Below are positions 1 to 8,790 of a DNA stretch of 64,000 nt, in pieces (the first letter of the stretch is position 1; the number at the start of each line of letters is the position of its first letter). Where the stretch lies: the NCBI GenBank assembly GCA_013373385.1, contig JABXHX010000037.1:24706-88705 (forward strand), given 5' to 3'. The notes below the pieces were generated by a model, which was not told the origin of the DNA, searched no databases, and was given only the letters and a program-made list of their open reading frames with translations. Position numbers and translations under genes: made by a program. The stretch is from Flavobacteriaceae bacterium. GTDB taxonomy: Bacteria > Bacteroidota > Bacteroidia > Flavobacteriales > Flavobacteriaceae.

Positions 1-2788
1 TATCTCGCTTTAAATTATTGGTTGCTCCTCTTGGAACCGTATATGCATGTTGCTTGGTGTTTAACACTGTCATTAAACGGTCGGTAGTCCATCCACCACC
101 ATTATAACGCACATCAATTACAATTCCTTTTTTACCATAACCACTAGCTTTTAATTCACGCTCAAAACGCTCAAAGCTTGGTAAATTCATTCCTTGAATA
201 TGAATATAACCTAATTGACCGTTCGAAAATTTATCAACCAATTTTTTACGAGAATTCACCCATTCTTCATAACGCAACCTACTAATTACTCCACTAGACT
301 GTGTTCTTACAACAACCTCTCTACTGCCTTGTAGGGTTAGTAATACTTCTTTATTTACTGTATTTTTTAACAGGCTGTAAAAATTTGTATCAAACTGAAT
401 TTTTTTGCCATTTACTGCCGTAATAACATCGCCTACTTTTAAATTCACATTCGATTTTGTGGCTGCAGAGTTTGGTAATACATACTTAATTTCTACTCCG
501 TTTCTTATATTCTTTACATCTAAACCAAGCAGCCCAATTCTATCACTAGACACCTTTTCTGGATTTGCTCCTCGATACCCCATATGGCTTGCGTTTAGCT
601 GACCCAACATATTATTATACATAAACGTATAATCTTGTTTTGTTGTTGCTGCCAATACCCAAGGTCGGTATTTTTTTACGATGCTTTTCCAATTATACCC
701 ATGAAATTTTGGATCGTAAAAACCAGCAGTTATAGCTCGTACACCTTCTTCAAAAACTTGTTCGTATTGCTTTGCTAAATTGGTTGTATAACTTGCTGAA
801 TGTGTATACGAAGTAACTCTATCTGATTTTAAGTTTAACGACTTTAATCTTCCTCTTGAAGCATAATACAAAGTTGATTTGTACAAACTCGCTGCCCCAA
901 CAGACGAAATGCCTTTGACCATTTTAGGTGTTCCACCAGTAAGTTTTAATTTATAAAATCCGTTTTGCCTTGTTGCTGGATTTGATGCAGAAATGTAAAT
1001 ACTTTTACTATCTAAACTAAACATCGCTCCAAATTCATTACCTGCCCAATTTGTTAGTTGTACCAAACGATCGTAGATGTTGTCTTTATCAATTTTTACA
1101 ACTACTTTTTTCTTATCCTTTTTAGCTTTTGGGTCTTTTTTGGGCTGATAATACGCACCCTCTTTAAAGTCTGTTCTTGATTTTTCCCAGTCAGATTTTT
1201 GCAACCAAACCATCCAAGTATCAAAATTAATTCCGCCTCTATCACCTGATCTATTAGATACAAACGATAGCTTTTTACCATCTGGACTCCAAACTGGATT
1301 CATATCTGACCTCGGATGCATAGATACATTCATTTTTTCTGTCGGGTTCTCTATCGATTGGATATAAATCTCGCTATCAAAATTTAAATCTTCTTGAGAA
1401 TACGCAATGTATTTACTATCTGGACTCCAAGCTACGCCTTCTGCAGCAGCCCAAGAATCTGAATAAGCTTTTGGCTTTAAAATTTCACCATCTTTCATAT
1501 CTGCAATTACAAGTTTTCCTCTACCAATTCTATAAGCAATTTTTTTTCTGTCTGGAGAAACAATCGGTTCAAAAACGTCTTCTTTACTTTTTGTAAGTTT
1601 AGAAACTTTTATTTTTAAGCTTCTACTTAGGTTTACATTTTTATCCAACGAAACTACCTTATACAACTCATTATGCCCGTCTCTATCAGATAAAAAACCA
1701 AGCGTATTATTGTCTATCCAAAACGGATTAGCATCTCTAAAAGGATGATTACTTACATTATTTGTACTTGTTTTCTCTTTGGTATTTTCTTTTACAAAAA
1801 TTTCTCCGTTGATACTCAAAGCAACTAATTTTCCGTTAGGAGAAACGCTTAAACCTCTAACACCATTAGAAACTGTTTTAGTTTCTTCTAATTCAAAACG
1901 ATTATCTGTTGGAATAGCTAATTGTAGCTTTGTGGTTGAACCATTTTGTAATTTATATACGTTAATACCACTGTTATATACAATCGTTCCATTATTACTT
2001 ACTGAGTAAGACAAAACACCATTACTGTTTAATCTGGTTAAACGTTTGGTATTGTTAGAAGAAGAACCATCTGCATTTAATATCGTTTTATAAATATTAT
2101 AGCGTCCACTTTCTGCACCAACATAATACAGATTGTTGTTAGCATCCCAAAGGGGTGTATGATCATTCTTTTTATTGGTTGTAATTTGATGGTACTTTTT
2201 TGTCTTTACATTGAAAATCCAAATGTCTCTTTGCGCTGGCCCTCTATAGTCTTCTCTAGAGATTCTACAAGCACCTTTTACAAAAGCAATAAAATTACCA
2301 TTTGGAGAGATTGTAGCTTGGCTGCCTAAAGCTGTTATTAAACGTTGTGGCGTTTCTCCAGTAGCACTTACACTGTACATTGCTGGATCCCATTCAGGTC
2401 CTTTGTACATTCTATTGGTTGTAAATAAAATAGTTCCATTTTTATTCCATTGTGATGGTGTATCTGTAGTAGGAAAGTATGTTAATTGATTTGGAAGACC
2501 ACCTTCTACACTAGTTGTAAAAATATTTGTACTACCTCTTCTATTTGAAGAAAATGCAATTTGATTGCCTTCTGCATTCCAAACAGGATTGCTTTCATAA
2601 GCCTGATGAATCGTTAATCTTTTGGTTTGATTTGTTGCGAAATTGTACACCCAAATATCGCCGTGATAACCAAATGCCATCTGTGTAGCATCTGGACTAA
2701 TTGATGGCTGCCTAACCAAAATATTTTGAGCAAACAACAAACCCAGATTGCTAAATAATGCTATGAAGAATAAAGTTTTTTTAGTCAT
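1..2788 (-). CDS. Tricorn-like S41 peptidase with WD40-like/TolB repeats (3' end off the window)
   Basis: The frame is open from an ATG at 2788 to the window edge, giving about 929 residues without a stop codon. It starts with a signal peptide (about residues 1-20, ending LLFAQ). Then come many TolB/PD40-type beta-propeller repeats with SPDG/SPDxK signatures, for example VWSPDGKKLSFVSNRSGDRG. A PDZ-like segment follows (LKVGDVITAVNGKKIQFD), and then the beginning of an S41 protease domain (IVIDVRYNGGGWTTDRLM). This order matches tricorn protease homologues, which are exported peptidases in Bacteroidetes. The catalytic serine region lies beyond the left edge, so activity cannot be judged. The gene is divergent from the FKBP lipoprotein gene. 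The family call is firm, the substrate unknown. Confidence 0.88.
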   Translation of the reverse strand, partial: MTKKTLFFIALFSNLGLLFAQNILVRQPSISPDATQMAFGYHGDIWVYNFATNQTKRLTIHQAYESNPVWNAEGNQIAFSSNRRGSTNIFTTSVEGGLPNQLTYFPTTDTPSQWNKNGTILFTTNRMYKGPEWDPAMYSVSATGETPQRLITALGSQATISPNGNFIAFVKGACRISREDYRGPAQRDIWIFNVKTKKYHQITTNKKNDHTPLWDANNNLYYVGAESGRYNIYKTILNADGSSSNNTKRLTRLNSNGVLSYSVSNNGTIVYNSGINVYKLQNGSTTKLQLAIPTDNRFELEETKTVSNGVRGLSVSPNGKLVALSINGEIFVKENTKEKTSTNNVSNHPFRDANPFWIDNNTLGFLSDRDGHNELYKVVSLDKNVNLSRSLKIKVSKLTKSKEDVFEPIVSPDRKKIAYRIGRGKLVIADMKDGEILKPKAYSDSWAAAEGVAWSPDSKYIAYSQEDLNFDSEIYIQSIENPTEKMNVSMHPRSDMNPVWSPDGKKLSFVSNRSGDRGGINFDTWMVWLQKSDWEKSRTDFKEGAYYQPKKDPKAKKDKKKVVVKIDKDNIYDRLVQLTNWAGNEFGAMFSLDSKSIYISASNPATRQNGFYKLKLTGGTPKMVKGISSVGAASLYKSTLYYASRGRLKSLNLKSDRVTSYTHSASYTTNLAKQYEQVFEEGVRAITAGFYDPKFHGYNWKSIVKKYRPWVLAATTKQDYTFMYNNMLGQLNASHMGYRGANPEKVSSDRIGLLGLDVKNIRNGVEIKYVLPNSAATKSNVNLKVGDVITAVNGKKIQFDTNFYSLLKNTVNKEVLLTLQGSREVVVRTQSSGVISRLRYEEWVNSRKKLVDKFSNGQLGYIHIQGMNLPSFERFERELKASGYGKKGIVIDVRYNGGGWTTDRLMTVLNTKQHAYTVPRGATNNLKRD

Positions 2789-2893
2789 GATTTTTATTTT
2801 AAGCCTCTAATTTAAACCATAAATATTTATTAGTAAAGCAAATAGTAGGTATTTAGGATATTTTAAGAGTTCATTAACGAATTACAAAACGTT

Positions 2894-2923
2894 TTAGTGT
2901 TACATCAAATTAGTTTATATTCG
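2894..2923 (+). promoter_or_regulatory. Candidate Bacteroidetes-type promoter of the FKBP lipoprotein gene
   Basis: TTA at 2894-2896, a 19-base spacer, then TATATTCG at 2916-2923, which is close to TTG-N17-23-TAnnTTTG. The ATG lies 28 bases downstream. Confidence 0.45.
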
Positions 2924-2951
2924 CAGCCTATTAATAACAATCATATCAACA

Positions 2952-3392
2952 ATGAAATCGTTTGTCGCCATTTTATTTTTAGCGCTATTCGTATCGTGCA
3001 GTAGTAATGAAGAGGATTTTAGCTCTGAAAATGAACTAGAAATTTTAGCGTACATTGCTAAACACAAACTTAATGCAACAAAAACAAGCTCAGGCTTATA
3101 TTATGTTATTACAGACCCTGGCTCTGGCTCTAAACCAACAGAAAACGCTACAGTTACTGTAAATTATATTGGAAAATTTACCGATGATAAAATTTTTGAA
3201 CAACGTAAAAACGTTACCTTTAATTTACAAGGGGTAATTCCTGGATGGAAAGAAGGTTTGACCTATTTTAACGAAGATGCTCAGGGCTTGCTTTTAATTC
3301 CGTCACATTTGGGTTATGGAGCTAATGGTACGAATGGTATTCCGGGTGGTTCTGTATTAGTTTTCAATATTCATTTATTAAAAATCAATTAA
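2952..3392 (+). CDS. FKBP-type peptidyl-prolyl isomerase lipoprotein
   Basis: This is a 146-residue protein with a lipoprotein signal peptide (lipobox FVSC, cysteine at about residue 16) and a single FKBP domain. FKBP hallmarks visible are VTVNYIGKF, a VIPGWKEGL segment and LLIPSHLGYG near the C-terminus, ending in the usual VFNIHLLKIN strand. It probably acts as a proline isomerase or chaperone on the periplasmic side of a membrane. It resembles GldI-type gliding lipoproteins, but GldI is usually longer and I cannot assign it. Its stop codon overlaps that of convergent trpA by 4 bases. Confidence 0.85.
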   Translation: MKSFVAILFLALFVSCSSNEEDFSSENELEILAYIAKHKLNATKTSSGLYYVITDPGSGSKPTENATVTVNYIGKFTDDKIFEQRKNVTFNLQGVIPGWKEGLTYFNEDAQGLLLIPSHLGYGANGTNGIPGGSVLVFNIHLLKIN

Positions 3393-4150
3393 CGAATCGA
3401 TTTTATAAAATCATTGATTCCTTTTACACCATTTATTGCCAATTCTTTGATAAATGCTGATCCAATTATAGCTCCATCTGCATAATTACATGCTGTTGTA
3501 AATGTATTATTGTCTGAAATACCAAAACCTACAATTAACTTACTTTTTAAATCCATTGCTTTGATACGCTCAAAATAATTGATTTGCTCTTGAGATATCT
3601 CTCCTTTAGCTCCAGTAATTGAAGCCGAAGCAACTACATAAATAAATGCATCTGTATATGCATCAATTTTTCGAATTCTTTCTTCTGATGTATGCGGTGT
3701 AATTAGAAAAACATTAGTTAACCCATATTTTTCAAACAACAATTTATAATGGTTTTCATACTCTATCATTGGTAAATCTGGTAAAATCACCGTTTCTATT
3801 CCACAAGCTACACAAGCCTGACAAAACTTATCTTCACCGTATTTTAATACTTGATTTAAATAACCCATTAATACCAATGGTGTAGTATTCGTTTTTTTTA
3901 TAGTTTTTAATTGTTCAAAAACAATATCTAAATTCATTCCGTTTTGCAAAGCAATTTGACTACTATCTTGTATTGTTGGTCCATCTGCTAAAGGATCGGA
4001 ATAAGGTAAACCTACTTCTATAAAATCAACCCCACTTTCACTTAATTCAGATACAATTTTTGCTGTATCATCCAACTTTGGGAATCCAGCAGTAAAAAAG
4101 ATAGACAAGAGATTCTTCTTTTCTGTAAATATTTCATTTAACTTTTTCAT
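3389..4150 (-). CDS. trpA: Tryptophan synthase alpha subunit
   Basis: TrpA cleaves indole-3-glycerol phosphate to indole and glyceraldehyde 3-phosphate. The 253 residues match the usual family length, slightly short of the 268 of enteric TrpA. The catalytic glutamate (E45, in DFIEVGLPYSDPLADGP) and aspartate (D56) are both present. The phosphate-binding GFGIS and GAIIGSAF segments are near the C-terminus. It is the last gene of the trp operon, 4 bases after trpB, and it converges on the FKBP gene with overlapping stops. Indole is passed to TrpB in the complex. Confidence 0.97.
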   Translation of the reverse strand: MKKLNEIFTEKKNLLSIFFTAGFPKLDDTAKIVSELSESGVDFIEVGLPYSDPLADGPTIQDSSQIALQNGMNLDIVFEQLKTIKKTNTTPLVLMGYLNQVLKYGEDKFCQACVACGIETVILPDLPMIEYENHYKLLFEKYGLTNVFLITPHTSEERIRKIDAYTDAFIYVVASASITGAKGEISQEQINYFERIKAMDLKSKLIVGFGISDNNTFTTACNYADGAIIGSAFIKELAINGVKGINDFIKSIR

Positions 4151-4154
4151 CTTT

Positions 4155-5333
4155 TTAAGCTTCTAAATGTTTGATATAGGTTTCTAAATCTTTATCTCCT
4201 CTACCTGATAAGTTAATAACAACTACTTGATTTTTTTTCATATTCATTTTTGGCAATACTGCTAATGCATGTGCACTTTCTAATGCCGGAATAATACCTT
4301 CAATTTTTGTCAATTCATAAGCTGCATCTAATGCTTCTTTATCTGTAGCATTCATAAATACTGCTCTTTTTGATTCATGTAAAAAAGCATGTAAAGGTCC
4401 TACTCCTGGATAATCCAATCCAGCTGAGATAGAATATGGCTCAACAATTTGTCCGTATTCATCTTGCATCAAAATAGTTTTACTTCCATGTATTACACCA
4501 ACATCTCCTAATTGAGATGTTGCAGCACTTTCTCCAGAGTTTACTCCTAAACCAGCAGCTTCTACAGCAATTAGCTCAACAGCTGAATCCTCTAAATAAT
4601 GATAAAAGGCTCCTGCTGCATTAGAGCCTCCTCCAACACAAGCAATAATGGTATCAGGATTTTCTTTACCTGTTTGCTCTTTTAATTGAGCTTTCATTTC
4701 TTCAGAAATTACAGCTTGTAACCTTGCTACCATATCAGGATATGGATGTGGTCCAACTACTGATCCTATTAAATAATACGTTTCTGGGTTTTGAATCCAA
4801 TATCTGATAGCTTCATTAGTTGCATCCTTTAATGTTTTACTCCCGCTAGTTGCAGGGACAACTTTTGCTCCTAACATTTTCATTCGAGCAACATTTGGTG
4901 CTTGACGTTTAATATCAGTTTCTCCCATAAATACCACACATTCTAAATCCATTAATGCACAGACTGTTGCTGTTGCAACTCCATGCTGCCCAGCTCCTGT
5001 TTCTGCAATAATCTTAGTCTTCCCTAAATGTTTAGCCACTAAAATCTGGCCAATAGTATTGTTTACTTTATGCGCTCCTGTATGATTTAAATCTTCTCGC
5101 TTTAAATAAATAGTAGCCCCATATTTTTCAGATAAACGTTTTGCTAAGTACAACGGACTTGGTCTGCCAACATAATGCTGTAGTAAGTTTTTATACTCAT
5201 TTTGAAATGCTTCTGATTCCAAAATTTTAATATAATTATCTTCTAATTCTTTTACATTTGGGTATAACAATTCTGGAATAAATGCTCCTCCAAATTGTCC
5301 GTAATATCCTTCTTTAGTTGGTTGAAATTTCAT
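4155..5333 (-). CDS. trpB: Tryptophan synthase beta subunit
   Basis: TrpB is the PLP enzyme that joins indole and serine to make tryptophan. The 392 residues are full length. The PLP lysine is K89 in the motif [10 protein letters not shown], and the phosphate-binding GGGSNAAG loop is present. It sits directly downstream of a DinB-family gene (1-base gap) and 4 bases upstream of trpA. This spacing fits translational coupling and the alpha2-beta2 complex. Confidence 0.98.
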   Translation of the reverse strand: MKFQPTKEGYYGQFGGAFIPELLYPNVKELEDNYIKILESEAFQNEYKNLLQHYVGRPSPLYLAKRLSEKYGATIYLKREDLNHTGAHKVNNTIGQILVAKHLGKTKIIAETGAGQHGVATATVCALMDLECVVFMGETDIKRQAPNVARMKMLGAKVVPATSGSKTLKDATNEAIRYWIQNPETYYLIGSVVGPHPYPDMVARLQAVISEEMKAQLKEQTGKENPDTIIACVGGGSNAAGAFYHYLEDSAVELIAVEAAGLGVNSGESAATSQLGDVGVIHGSKTILMQDEYGQIVEPYSISAGLDYPGVGPLHAFLHESKRAVFMNATDKEALDAAYELTKIEGIIPALESAHALAVLPKMNMKKNQVVVINLSGRGDKDLETYIKHLEA

Positions 5334-5334
5334 T

Positions 5335-5769
5335 TTAATTTCTAATTTGCTGTAAATGATGTGCTAAATGATCTATATAATCTTTAATCAAAAATCTTAA
5401 ATCAACAATTCTCTCATCATTTATTTGAACTTTATACTTTAGAGTTTCCTCTGTTTGTTTCTCTATAACTTTCTTTATTCTTTTATTTATGGAAAGCCAA
5501 AAATTTAATAACTCTCTAGTTTCTGAATTTTGATAATCATTTGCCTTCACTAATTCAACTTGATTATACTTACGTACTACATATAGTTTCTCTGCAAATT
5601 GAATTTCTATAAATCGTTGAAGGTTGTTAATAGCAGAATCAATTAAATGACCTAAAATTTCTTTTTTAGACCATTTTTCCGGGGTACTCTTTAAAGCCAT
5701 TTCTTCTTCAGTAAACTTAGAAATGAGATGAACACCAAAATCTAGCTCTCTCTCTAAATCATTTACCAT
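5335..5769 (-). CDS. DinB/YfiT-like putative metal-dependent protein inside the trp operon
   Basis: This 144-residue protein shows the DinB four-helix pattern: [14 protein letters not shown] near residue 41, and [13 protein letters not shown] near the C-terminus. The likely metal ligands are H41, H134 and H138. Such proteins bind metal and some act as thiol-dependent transferases, but the substrate here is unknown. The start codon overlaps the trpF stop by 11 bases, and trpB begins 1 base after its stop. It must therefore be co-transcribed with the trp genes. It may simply ride along for expression, or it may have a role tied to tryptophan metabolism. I cannot tell which. Confidence 0.85.
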   Translation of the reverse strand: MVNDLERELDFGVHLISKFTEEEMALKSTPEKWSKKEILGHLIDSAINNLQRFIEIQFAEKLYVVRKYNQVELVKANDYQNSETRELLNFWLSINKRIKKVIEKQTEETLKYKVQINDERIVDLRFLIKDYIDHLAHHLQQIRN

Positions 5770-6385
5770 ATAACTTTTCTTTAAACTGTATCAACTTTTT
5801 CACTGACTTTAACCCAGCCTCAATTTCAAATTTACTATTCACATCCAATGCATAAATTGGCAAATCTGATTTTATTATTTCTTGAATTTCTTGTACTTGC
5901 TCTAATCCGATTCCACCACTTAAAAAGAATGGCTTCTTTGAATTATAGTTTTTTAGAACAGCCCAGTCAAATGTTACTCCATTCCCCCCTCGTTCTTTTC
6001 CTTTGGTATCAAATAAAAAATAATCGACTACCTCTTCATAAGGTCTTAATATTTCAAAGTCAAATTGATCTTTGACTCCAAATACTTTAATAATTTCAAT
6101 CTTCGAATTTATTTTCTCTCTTAAGTCAGAAATAAACGTTACAGTTTCATCTCCATGTAATTGAATAGCTTGTAGATTAAACTTCTCGATTTTATCCATA
6201 ATTTCATCGAGAGTTGGATTTACAAATACTCCTGTTTTTTTAATTGATGTTGGAAGTTCTGGAATAACATTATCGAAATTACGTTTCGATTTATCGTAGA
6301 AAATAAACCCCAAGTAATCTGGTTGCAAACTTGCAACTTCTTGGATATTCTCCTGATATTTCATTCCGCAAACTTTTAACTTCAT
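5759..6385 (-). CDS. trpF: Phosphoribosylanthranilate isomerase
   Basis: TrpF carries out the Amadori rearrangement of phosphoribosylanthranilate, the third step of tryptophan synthesis. The 208 residues are a normal length. The N-terminal LKVCGMKY holds the catalytic cysteine (C6), QLHGDE is present, and FFLSGGIGLE with ALDVNSKFE forms the C-terminal phosphate site. It starts 2 bases after trpC as a separate gene, unlike the trpC-trpF fusion of enterics. Its 3' end overlaps the dinB-like gene. Confidence 0.96.
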   Translation of the reverse strand: MKLKVCGMKYQENIQEVASLQPDYLGFIFYDKSKRNFDNVIPELPTSIKKTGVFVNPTLDEIMDKIEKFNLQAIQLHGDETVTFISDLREKINSKIEIIKVFGVKDQFDFEILRPYEEVVDYFLFDTKGKERGGNGVTFDWAVLKNYNSKKPFFLSGGIGLEQVQEIQEIIKSDLPIYALDVNSKFEIEAGLKSVKKLIQFKEKLYGK

Positions 6386-6387
6386 GA

Positions 6388-7173
6388 CTACCTAATTTGG
6401 CTAATAAATTCTTGACAAGCCTCTCCAGGGTTTTCTTCTTTCATAAAATTTTCTCCGATTAAAAATCCATGAAAACCATATTCTTTTAAACCAGTGATAA
6501 TTTTCGGATCTGAAATTCCGCTTTCAGAAACTCGAATACAACTAACAGGAATTTGATTTGCTAAAGCAATAGAATGTTCTAAATCAACTTCGAAAGTTTT
6601 TAAATTTCTATTATTAATTCCAATGATTTTATTTGTCAAATCAATTTTATCTAAATCTTCTTGTGAGTGTACCTCATACAACACTTCTAACCCTAAATCC
6701 ATTGCTAACTGTCCATATTTTTTTAATTGCTCTTTTGTTAAACAAGCAGCAATTAACAAAACAACGTCTGCTCCGATTGCCTTTGCTTCTACAATCTGAA
6801 AACCATCTACAATAAAATCTTTTCGCAAGATTGGTTTGGTTTGGTTAATTGTTCTAGCTTCCATCAAATCTGCCATTGTTCCTCCAAAAAATGATGTATC
6901 TGTTAAAATAGATTGTGCTGCTACATTAGCATCTAAATAACCGTTAGTTACATCAGCAATCGTAGCCTTATCATTAATAATACCTTTGGAAGGAGATTGA
7001 CGTTTAAACTCAGCTATAATTCCTGTTGAACCAGTTTCTAATAATGATTTTTTCAGTGAAATTGGTTGTCTTTTAAAACTTGGACTTTCCACTAATTTCT
7101 TTACAGAAATTTCCGCTTTAATTTTAGCAACTTCCTTTTTTTTAAACGCGATTATTTTATCTAAAATGGTCAT
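6388..7173 (-). CDS. trpC: Indole-3-glycerol phosphate synthase
   Basis: TrpC closes the indole ring from carboxyphenylamino-deoxyribulose phosphate. The protein has 261 residues. Family marks include EFKRQSPSKGII, LRKDFIVDGFQI, GINNRNLKTFEVD, VSESGI and FLIGENFM. It stands between trpD (1-base gap) and trpF (2-base gap) in the operon and is monofunctional. Confidence 0.97.
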   Translation of the reverse strand: MTILDKIIAFKKKEVAKIKAEISVKKLVESPSFKRQPISLKKSLLETGSTGIIAEFKRQSPSKGIINDKATIADVTNGYLDANVAAQSILTDTSFFGGTMADLMEARTINQTKPILRKDFIVDGFQIVEAKAIGADVVLLIAACLTKEQLKKYGQLAMDLGLEVLYEVHSQEDLDKIDLTNKIIGINNRNLKTFEVDLEHSIALANQIPVSCIRVSESGISDPKIITGLKEYGFHGFLIGENFMKEENPGEACQEFISQIR

Positions 7174-7174
7174 A

Positions 7175-8164
7175 TTATTTTTGCACTAATTTTATTAAAC
7201 ATTCTTTTGCTTTCAATCCAAAAAGCGATTCTTTTGCTTCTGCAAAAGTATCATGAAAAGATTTATTTTCATCAACAATTTGTAACGCAAATGCTGCGTT
7301 GGTTAAAACCACATTATTTTGAGCTTCAGTTCCTTTTCCATCCAAAATATTTTTAAATATTTTAGCAGCATCAGCCACAGAACTTCCTCCAAAAATCTCT
7401 GATTGCGCTAAATTTTTAAACCCTAAATCTTCTGGAGCTATTAATTGTTCTCCTTGTTTGGTAAATAATTTAAATGACTCTGTTAATGAAATTTCATCAT
7501 AACCATCTAATGCGTGTACAATTCCGTAATTACTTCCTTCTTCTTGTAAAATATAATTATACAATCGAGCTACCTCTAAATTGAAAGTCCCCAATAATTG
7601 ATTTTGTGGCGAACTCGGATTCACCAAAGGTCCTAACATATTAAAAAACGTCTTTAACTTTAATGCTTTTCTTGTTGGCCCCACTGCTTTCATTGCTGGG
7701 TGAAATTTTGGTGCATGTAAAAAACAAATATTTGCTTTTTCTAATTGTTTCTTTAAAACCTCTTGGTTGTTGGTAAATTCATATCCAAAACTCTCTAACA
7801 TATCTGAAGAACCTGACTGAGAAGAAACAGAATAATTACCATGCTTAGCTACCTTTTGCCCAGTACCAGCAACTATAAATGAAGTTAATGTTGATATATT
7901 AAAAGTGTCTTTTCCATCACCTCCAGTTCCAACAATATCAATCGTATTAAACTCAGACAAATCTACTTTAATAGCCAATTCTTTTAAAGCATCTCTAAAA
8001 CCAGAAAGCTCTTCTACTGTAATTGGACGCATCATAAAAACTGTCATAAATGACGCTAAATGTGCCTCATTATAAGAATCTGCTGCAATATTGATTAAAA
8101 TCTCTTTTGCTTGAGCTCTCGACAGTTTCTTTTGCTGATATAAATCATTCAGTATTGCTTTCAT
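7175..8164 (-). CDS. trpD: Anthranilate phosphoribosyltransferase
   Basis: TrpD transfers phosphoribose from PRPP to anthranilate. The protein has 329 residues. The PRPP-binding loop reads GTGGDGKDTFNIST, followed by VAKHGNYSVSSQSGSSD and the GPTRKALKLKTFFNMLGPL segment. It is monofunctional, not fused to trpG. It starts 2 bases after trpG. Confidence 0.97.
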   Translation of the reverse strand: MKAILNDLYQQKKLSRAQAKEILINIAADSYNEAHLASFMTVFMMRPITVEELSGFRDALKELAIKVDLSEFNTIDIVGTGGDGKDTFNISTLTSFIVAGTGQKVAKHGNYSVSSQSGSSDMLESFGYEFTNNQEVLKKQLEKANICFLHAPKFHPAMKAVGPTRKALKLKTFFNMLGPLVNPSSPQNQLLGTFNLEVARLYNYILQEEGSNYGIVHALDGYDEISLTESFKLFTKQGEQLIAPEDLGFKNLAQSEIFGGSSVADAAKIFKNILDGKGTEAQNNVVLTNAAFALQIVDENKSFHDTFAEAKESLFGLKAKECLIKLVQK

Positions 8165-8166
8165 TC

Positions 8167-8739
8167 TTAAACGGTTTCTAAAAAGTTTCTAACAATTTGT
8201 TCTCCAACTTCAGTTAAGATAGATTCTGGATGGAACTGCACAGCAGACACATTAAATTCTTTGTGCTGAATCGCTTGTATCTCACCATCTTCATCTACTG
8301 CTGTAATAGCCATAGTTATTGGAAAGTCTTCTTTTGATGCTATCCAAGAATGATATCTTGCAGCGTCAAATTTTTGAGGAATTCCTTTAAAAATATCCGC
8401 TTTAGTTTCTACGACCTCCATTTCAGTTGCTACTCCATGAAACACTTCTCCCATGTTTTCAATCTTCCCTCCAAACACTTCTGTAATTGCCTGCAATCCT
8501 AGACAAACTCCAAATATTGGAATCCTGCCAGCATAAGTTGCAATTACTTCTTTTAATATTCCTGCTTCATCTGGAATTCCAGGACCAGGAGATAAAATAA
8601 TGGCATCATACATTGCTATTGATTCAAGGGCTATTTCATCATTACGAAAAACATCAGGTAATGTTCCAGTAATATCTTCTATCATATGTACCAAATTGTA
8701 GGTAAACGAATCGTAATTATCTAATACTAATATGTTCAT
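8167..8739 (-). CDS. trpG: Anthranilate synthase glutamine amidotransferase component
   Basis: TrpG supplies ammonia from glutamine to TrpE. The 190 residues form a class I amidotransferase with the nucleophile C79 in GVCLGLQAI and the His-Glu pair in SAVQFHPESI. In some bacteria the same subunit also serves para-aminobenzoate synthesis (PabA). Its place between trpE and trpD argues for the Trp role, though dual use is possible. It lies 51 bases downstream of trpE, with a perfect palindrome in the gap. Confidence 0.95.
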   Translation of the reverse strand: MNILVLDNYDSFTYNLVHMIEDITGTLPDVFRNDEIALESIAMYDAIILSPGPGIPDEAGILKEVIATYAGRIPIFGVCLGLQAITEVFGGKIENMGEVFHGVATEMEVVETKADIFKGIPQKFDAARYHSWIASKEDFPITMAITAVDEDGEIQAIQHKEFNVSAVQFHPESILTEVGEQIVRNFLETV

Positions 8740-8756
8740 TTTTTTTAAGCTCTTGG

Positions 8757-8784
8757 CTTTTTGCTATTAGCTAATAGCAAAAAG
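8757..8784. repeat. Perfect 28-base palindrome between trpE and trpG
   Basis: The arms CTTTTTGCTATTAG (8757-8770) and CTAATAGCAAAAAG (8771-8784) are exact reverse complements. In RNA this can form a hairpin just upstream of the trpG start region. The flanking TTGGCTTTTTGCTATTAG resembles elements at 19141-19166 and 63857-63930, suggesting a dispersed repeat family. Confidence 0.75.
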
Positions 8785-8790
8785 TTATTT

